Below, one piece after another: positions 60,203-64,000 of a DNA stretch of 64,000 nt. Within the stretch, counting starts at the first letter, position 1. Every line of letters begins with the position of its first letter. Under the pieces are notes generated by a model. The model was given only the letters and a program-made list of their open reading frames with translations. It searched no databases and was not told the origin of the DNA. This DNA is from Caccoplasma intestinavium (GTDB lineage Bacteria; Bacteroidota; Bacteroidia; Bacteroidales; UBA11471): positions 1-64,000 of the forward strand of contig DVKT01000062.1 in assembly GCA_018715885.1 (NCBI GenBank), in the 5' to 3' direction. Made by a program: the position numbers and the translations under genes.

Positions 60203-61591
60203 TTATTTGTTTTTTGTGATTTGTGCCATAAATTCGGCCTCGGTAGTGATTTTATCGCCGACAAATACATACCCTTTCATATATGCACAACCTCGCCGCA
60301 TCTCGGTCATGAACGATACGTGGAATATGGCGGTGTCGCCGGGTACGACTTTTTGGCGGAATTTTACATTATCTATTTTCATGAAATAGGTCGAGTAGCT
60401 GGACGGATCTTCTACCGTATTGAGGGTAAGCAAACCGCCGGTCTGGGCCATTGCCTCGATGAGCAGGACACCGGGAACGACGGGCTCTTGGGGGAAATGT
60501 CCTTGAAAGAACGGCTCGTTGCTGGTGAAGTTTTTAATTCCTACGATGTGGTTTTTCCCGATTTCTATAATTTTGTCGACGAGCAACATCGGGTAGCGGT
60601 GAGGTAGCAGGCCTTTGATGCGATTCACGTCCATGACCGGCTCCTTGTTGGGGTCGTAGAACGGGACTTGTATTTCCTGCCGTTTTACCTCTTTGCGTAT
60701 GGCGCGTGCAAAGAGATTGTTGATTTTATGGCCGGGGCGTGTTGCTATGATGCGGCCTTTGATGGGTTTCCCGATAAGGGCTATATCACCGAGAATATCG
60801 AGCAGTTTATGGCGTGCCGGCTCGTTATTGAACACAAGAGGGCGGTTGTTGATGAAGCCCAATTCATCGGCGTTTTTGTGGGAAACTCCTACGAGATCGG
60901 CTATACGGTCAAACTCGGACTGTTCCATTTTGTGGTCGTAAATGACAATGGCGTTATCGAGGTCTCCGCCTTTGATGAGGTTGTTTTTCAACAAAGGTTC
61001 GATTTCCTTTACAAAAACGAATGTGCGGGCGGCAGCGATCTCTTCGGAGAAACTCTTCATATCTTCGAGACAGGCATACTGGTAATTGAGGATAGGAGAG
61101 TTGAAAAGCACCATCGTACTTATGCTGAAATGGTCGTCGGGTAAGGCGATGATTGAAGAGCCGCTTTCCTCGTCGGTGATTTCTACTTTATTGCGAATGA
61201 TGTAGTAATCTTTTTCGGCCGATTGTTCCTCGATGCCGACTCGCATGATGTTTTCAACATATATTTGAGCACTTCCGTCGAGTATGGGAAATTCGGGAGC
61301 ATTGACCTGTATCAGGCAGTTATCGATTTCCGAAGCGTAGAGGGCGGCCATAGCGTGTTCTATGGTACTTACCGTTATGTCGTTTTTTCCCAGTACGGTT
61401 CCGCGTTGGGTATTGATTACGTTTTCGGCGACAGCGTCGAGCACGGGTTGTCCGTCGAGGTCGACACGTTGTATTTTGTAACCGTGATTTTCGGGAGCCG
61501 GCAGGAACGTGATTTCGATGTCGAGGCCCGTATGCAGACCTTTGCCTTGCAAGGTAAAGCTACTTTTCAGTGTTTGTTGTTTCATTTCCAT
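60203..61591 (-). CDS. lpxC/fabZ: Fused LpxC deacetylase / FabZ-type 3-hydroxyacyl-ACP dehydratase
   Basis: 462 residues. Residues 1-~300 are LpxC (FTLQGKGLHTGLDIEITFLP, zinc His in STIEHAMAAL, NLIKGGDLDNAIV, HKLLDILGDIALIGKPIKGR), which removes acetate from UDP-3-O-acyl-GlcNAc. The rest is FabZ (LLPHRYPMLLVDKIIEIG, FFQGHFPQEPVVPGVLLIEA), a dehydratase of fatty acid synthesis. The fusion is the normal Bacteroidota arrangement and couples lipid A and fatty acid enzymes. ATG 61591 is used; an ATG two codons later is equal. Confidence 0.97.
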   Translation of the reverse strand: MEMKQQTLKSSFTLQGKGLHTGLDIEITFLPAPENHGYKIQRVDLDGQPVLDAVAENVINTQRGTVLGKNDITVSTIEHAMAALYASEIDNCLIQVNAPEFPILDGSAQIYVENIMRVGIEEQSAEKDYYIIRNKVEITDEESGSSIIALPDDHFSISTMVLFNSPILNYQYACLEDMKSFSEEIAAARTFVFVKEIEPLLKNNLIKGGDLDNAIVIYDHKMEQSEFDRIADLVGVSHKNADELGFINNRPLVFNNEPARHKLLDILGDIALIGKPIKGRIIATRPGHKINNLFARAIRKEVKRQEIQVPFYDPNKEPVMDVNRIKGLLPHRYPMLLVDKIIEIGKNHIVGIKNFTSNEPFFQGHFPQEPVVPGVLLIEAMAQTGGLLTLNTVEDPSSYSTYFMKIDNVKFRQKVVPGDTAIFHVSFMTEMRRGCAYMKGYVFVGDKITTEAEFMAQITKNK

Positions 61592-61625
61592 ATCTCCTTA
61601 TTGTTAGGGGCGCTTTGAAGGAGTT

Positions 61626-62666
61626 TTATTCGCCCAGCTTTCGTTTTAGTGTTTCTATCTCTTTTTGCAGTTGTCTCACGGTCTGGTTCAACTCGGGCAA
61701 TTTCCGTATCAATACCGATGCCCGGGCATAGTCTCGGGCAGGCATGGCCGGAGTACCCAACAGGTTACAGTCCGAATCAACATGATTGGGAATACCCGAT
61801 TGGGCACCGATGTTCACGTGGTCTCCGATGGTGATGTGCCCGGCTATTCCCACTTGTCCGCCCATCATGCAATGGCTGCCTATTTTTGTAGAGCCGGCGA
61901 TGCCGCATTGGGCAGCCATTACGGTATTCTCGCCTATTTCTACGTTGTGGGCTACTTGTATGAGGTTGTCGAGTTTTACACCTTGACGTATGACGGTCGA
62001 TCCCATAGTGGCCCGGTCGATGGTTGTATTGGCTCCGATCTCGACATGGTCTTCGAGAATGACATTCCCTATTTGCGCTATTTTCACGTAAGAACCGTTG
62101 TGCGGAGCAAATCCGAACCCATCGGCACCGATAACGGTTCCTGCATGTACGATGCAGTTATTGCCTATCACGCAATCGTGATATATTTTTACTCCCGGAT
62201 AGATGATAGTTCCCGTCCCTATTTTTACATTGTCGCCGATATAGGCTTGTGGATAGATTTTACACCCTTCGCCGAGGACTGCATTCTCTCCGATATATGC
62301 AAAGGCTCCTATGTATATAGACTCGGGAAGTACGGCCGACGCTGCAACATGAGCTCCGTCTTCGATACCTTTTTTCTCGGGACGAGCCTGATTGACCATG
62401 TTCAGCAACATGGCAAGGCAGGAGTATGCATCGTCTACTTCGATAAGTGTGGCTTTTATTTCGTTCTCGGGAACGAAGCCTTTGTTTACCAATACGATGC
62501 TGGCTTGTGTTGTATATATGTAGGGGGTGTATTTTGGATTGGCGAGAAATGTCAATGTCCCGGCTTTTCCTTCTTCTATTTTAGACAGATTGTTTACTTT
62601 TACATTTTCGTCCCCGATAATTTTTCCGTTTAGGAAATGGGCGATGTCTTTTGCCGAAAATTCCAT
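61626..62666 (-). CDS. lpxD: UDP-3-O-(3-hydroxyacyl)glucosamine N-acyltransferase
   Basis: 346 residues; third lipid A step. An N-terminal uridine-binding domain (FLNGKIIGDENVKVNNLSKI, ATLIEVDDAY-type block) is followed by hexapeptide repeats (GEGCKIYPQAYIGDNVKIGT, HDCVIGNNCIVHAGTVIGAD) with catalytic His in QVAHNVEIGENTVMAAQCG. C-terminal helix NQTVRQLQKEIETLKRKLGE. First gene of the lpxD-lpxC/fabZ-lpxA run; gap to the next is 34 bases. Confidence 0.97.
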   Translation of the reverse strand: MEFSAKDIAHFLNGKIIGDENVKVNNLSKIEEGKAGTLTFLANPKYTPYIYTTQASIVLVNKGFVPENEIKATLIEVDDAYSCLAMLLNMVNQARPEKKGIEDGAHVAASAVLPESIYIGAFAYIGENAVLGEGCKIYPQAYIGDNVKIGTGTIIYPGVKIYHDCVIGNNCIVHAGTVIGADGFGFAPHNGSYVKIAQIGNVILEDHVEIGANTTIDRATMGSTVIRQGVKLDNLIQVAHNVEIGENTVMAAQCGIAGSTKIGSHCMMGGQVGIAGHITIGDHVNIGAQSGIPNHVDSDCNLLGTPAMPARDYARASVLIRKLPELNQTVRQLQKEIETLKRKLGE

Positions 62667-62947
62667 AAGTTATTTTATTTTTTATCGTTCGGTCTTCTTC
62701 TAAAATCGACAAAGTACGCATTTTTTTTTGAGATTAAGAAATAATCTCTAACCATATTTTCATTGCTTTTTCTTACCCCGGTCTCATAGTATAACGATTT
62801 GTCTTTTTATATAAATAAAAGTATATAATATAGACGATTTCTCAAATAAAATAATTACTTTTGTATGATTTTACAATAGAAAACCTTTCTTAGGAAAGAA
62901 TAAAACCAATAGACGGAAAAATTAAACAAGATAATTAATATATAAAT
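62667..62947. other. Divergent intergenic region between lpxD and serine palmitoyltransferase
   Basis: 281 bases, strongly AT-rich. It must hold the lpxD promoter (not recognised) and the plus-strand promoter TACTTTTG at 62856-62863. No gene or hairpin was noticed. Confidence 0.5.
62856..62863 (+). promoter_or_regulatory. -7 element of the serine palmitoyltransferase gene
   Basis: TACTTTTG, an exact match to TAnnTTTG, 84 bases before the ATG at 62948. Confidence 0.6.
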
Positions 62948-64000
62948 ATGATGAAGCCTTTACAGGAGAAACTTGCTAAATATGACGCCCCTCAAAAAGC
63001 GAAAGCCTTGGGGGTGTATCCTTATTTTCGTAAAATAGAAAGCGAGCAGGATACCGAAGTGATAATCAACGGCAAGAAAGTTTTAATGTTTGGTTCGAAT
63101 AGTTATTTGGGACTGACCAACCACCCGAAGATAAAAGAGGCTGCAATCTCCGCTATCAGAAAGTATGGTACGGGCTGTGCTGGTTCCCGTTTCCTGAATG
63201 GAACTCTTGATATACATGTGGAGCTCGAAAATAGGTTGGCTCGGTTTGTGGGGAAAGAAGAAGCTATCATATATTCTACCGGATTTCAGGTAAATATGGG
63301 TGTGATTTCTTGCCTTACTGGTCGTGAGGATTATCTGATCTGGGATGAACTCGACCATGCCTCGATCATAGAGGGTCGCCGCCTCAGCTTTTCCAATTCG
63401 TTGAAATTCAAACATAACGATATGGATTCCCTCGAAAAAGCACTTAAATCTTGTAAAGAAGATCGAGTGAAGTTGATTGTTGTAGATGGTGTTTTCAGCA
63501 TGGAAGGCGATGTTGCCAATCTGCCTGCTATTGTCGAATTAGCTAAGAAATATAATGCTTCGATATATGTCGATGAAGCGCACGGTATTGGAGTATTTGG
63601 CCGTCAAGGTCGCGGTGTTTGCGATCATTTCGGTGTAACCGATGATGTCGATTGTATCATGGGAACTTTCAGTAAATCATTTGCTTCGCTTGGCGGATTC
63701 GTTGCTACCGATTCGGTTACGGCCAATTATTTGCGGCATAACTCTCGTTCCTACATTTTCAGTGCAAGTATTACACCAGCATCGACGGCTGCTGTTTCGG
63801 CAGCACTCGACATTATCGAAAGTGAACCCGAACGTATTCAGCATCTGTGGGACGTTACCCATTACGCCCTTGATGGTTTCCGTCGCATAGGGTGTGAGAT
63901 AGGGAACACGACAACGCCTATCATTCCGTTGTTTATCCGCGATAATAACAAGACGTTCCAAGTTACGCGGGACTTGTTCGAAGAGGGAATCTTTGTTAAT
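62948..64000 (+). CDS. Serine palmitoyltransferase-type aminoacyl transferase, 3' partial
   Basis: 351 codons are present and the frame is open to base 64000. PLP-dependent alpha-oxoamine synthase: MFGSNSYLGLTNHPKIKEAA and GTGCAGSRFLNGTLDIHVEL near the N-terminus, VDEAHGIGVFGRQGRG, and the PLP lysine in CIMGTFSKSFASLGGFVAT (near residue 240). The opening MKPLQEKLAKYDAPQKAKAL with VYPYFRKIESEQDTEVI matches Bacteroidales serine palmitoyltransferase, which joins serine and palmitoyl-CoA to start sphingolipid synthesis. 8-amino-7-oxononanoate synthase or 2-amino-3-ketobutyrate ligase are alternatives. ATG 62948 or 62951 are both possible. Confidence 0.9.
   Translation, partial: MMKPLQEKLAKYDAPQKAKALGVYPYFRKIESEQDTEVIINGKKVLMFGSNSYLGLTNHPKIKEAAISAIRKYGTGCAGSRFLNGTLDIHVELENRLARFVGKEEAIIYSTGFQVNMGVISCLTGREDYLIWDELDHASIIEGRRLSFSNSLKFKHNDMDSLEKALKSCKEDRVKLIVVDGVFSMEGDVANLPAIVELAKKYNASIYVDEAHGIGVFGRQGRGVCDHFGVTDDVDCIMGTFSKSFASLGGFVATDSVTANYLRHNSRSYIFSASITPASTAAVSAALDIIESEPERIQHLWDVTHYALDGFRRIGCEIGNTTTPIIPLFIRDNNKTFQVTRDLFEEGIFVN

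Noticed and set aside
61665..62633. 322-codon plus-strand frame opposite lpxD
   Set aside because: lpxD is unambiguous on the minus strand. The antisense frame has no signal peptide, motif or promoter.

Overview
The window is chromosomal DNA of a Bacteroidales bacterium. The evidence is the Bacteroidota-type promoter element TAnnTTTG in front of many genes (several with a TTTG box about 20 nt upstream), scarcity of Shine-Dalgarno sequences, a fused LpxC/FabZ, a GldE/CorC-like protein, DUF4301, DUF4831, DUF4932, DUF5690 and DUF6249 families, a carboxynorspermidine-type dehydrogenase, a sphingolipid-type serine palmitoyltransferase and pyruvate:ferredoxin oxidoreductase. The genus cannot be fixed from the sequence; a gut-type anaerobe in or near Barnesiellaceae/Bacteroidaceae is a guess. 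No tRNA, rRNA, intact insertion sequence or CRISPR array was seen. Protein family names rest on my reading of motifs, not on database searches.

Layout. 1-3426: 3' part of nifJ. 3885-6834: AraC regulator divergent from a secreted alkylsulfatase. 7278-14092: outer-membrane-type protein, DUF4831 protein, NAD(P)HX repair enzyme, then hpt, adk, obg and pgeF. 14151-18154: OmpH-like lipoprotein, small membrane protein, pepD and a GH28 pectinase. 18438-23953: threonine block with a leader peptide and attenuator, thrA, a phosphoglycerate-mutase-like probable homoserine kinase, and thrC. 24452-31455: an accessory block with an ECF sigma factor and membrane partner, a divergently transcribed DUF6249 gene sharing a mirror-image promoter pair, three DUF4932 putative metalloprotease paralogues, and a PadR-PspC envelope-stress module. 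31528-32003 is a dispersed-repeat cluster.

32157-40755 is a minus-strand run (coaX, outer membrane protein, lptC, gldE-like, ppiD-like, rlmN, pdxA). 40928-43226 holds a DivIC/FtsB-like protein, a small membrane protein, a cupin and the rpsF-rpsR-rplI operon. 43335-48513 holds a lipoprotein overlapping a relA-type synthetase with a broken hydrolase site, a catalase and a flavodoxin-like protein. 48661-51521: DUF4301 and a carboxynorspermidine dehydrogenase-like enzyme. 51593-54827: a compact phosphonate operon (DUF5690 transporter, phnX, phnW). 55021-56578: a short uORF coupled to bcp, then recA.

56630-58610 is a gene-poor island next to recA with a decayed XRE regulator, two tiny membrane proteins, other broken mobile-element-like genes, and a strikingly folded noncoding segment with its own promoter (58343-58505), which is the best candidate here for an undescribed element. 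It is closed by a 30-bp perfect hairpin. The window ends with lpxA, lpxC/fabZ and lpxD (lipid A synthesis) divergent from a serine palmitoyltransferase gene, so two membrane-lipid pathways sit side by side.
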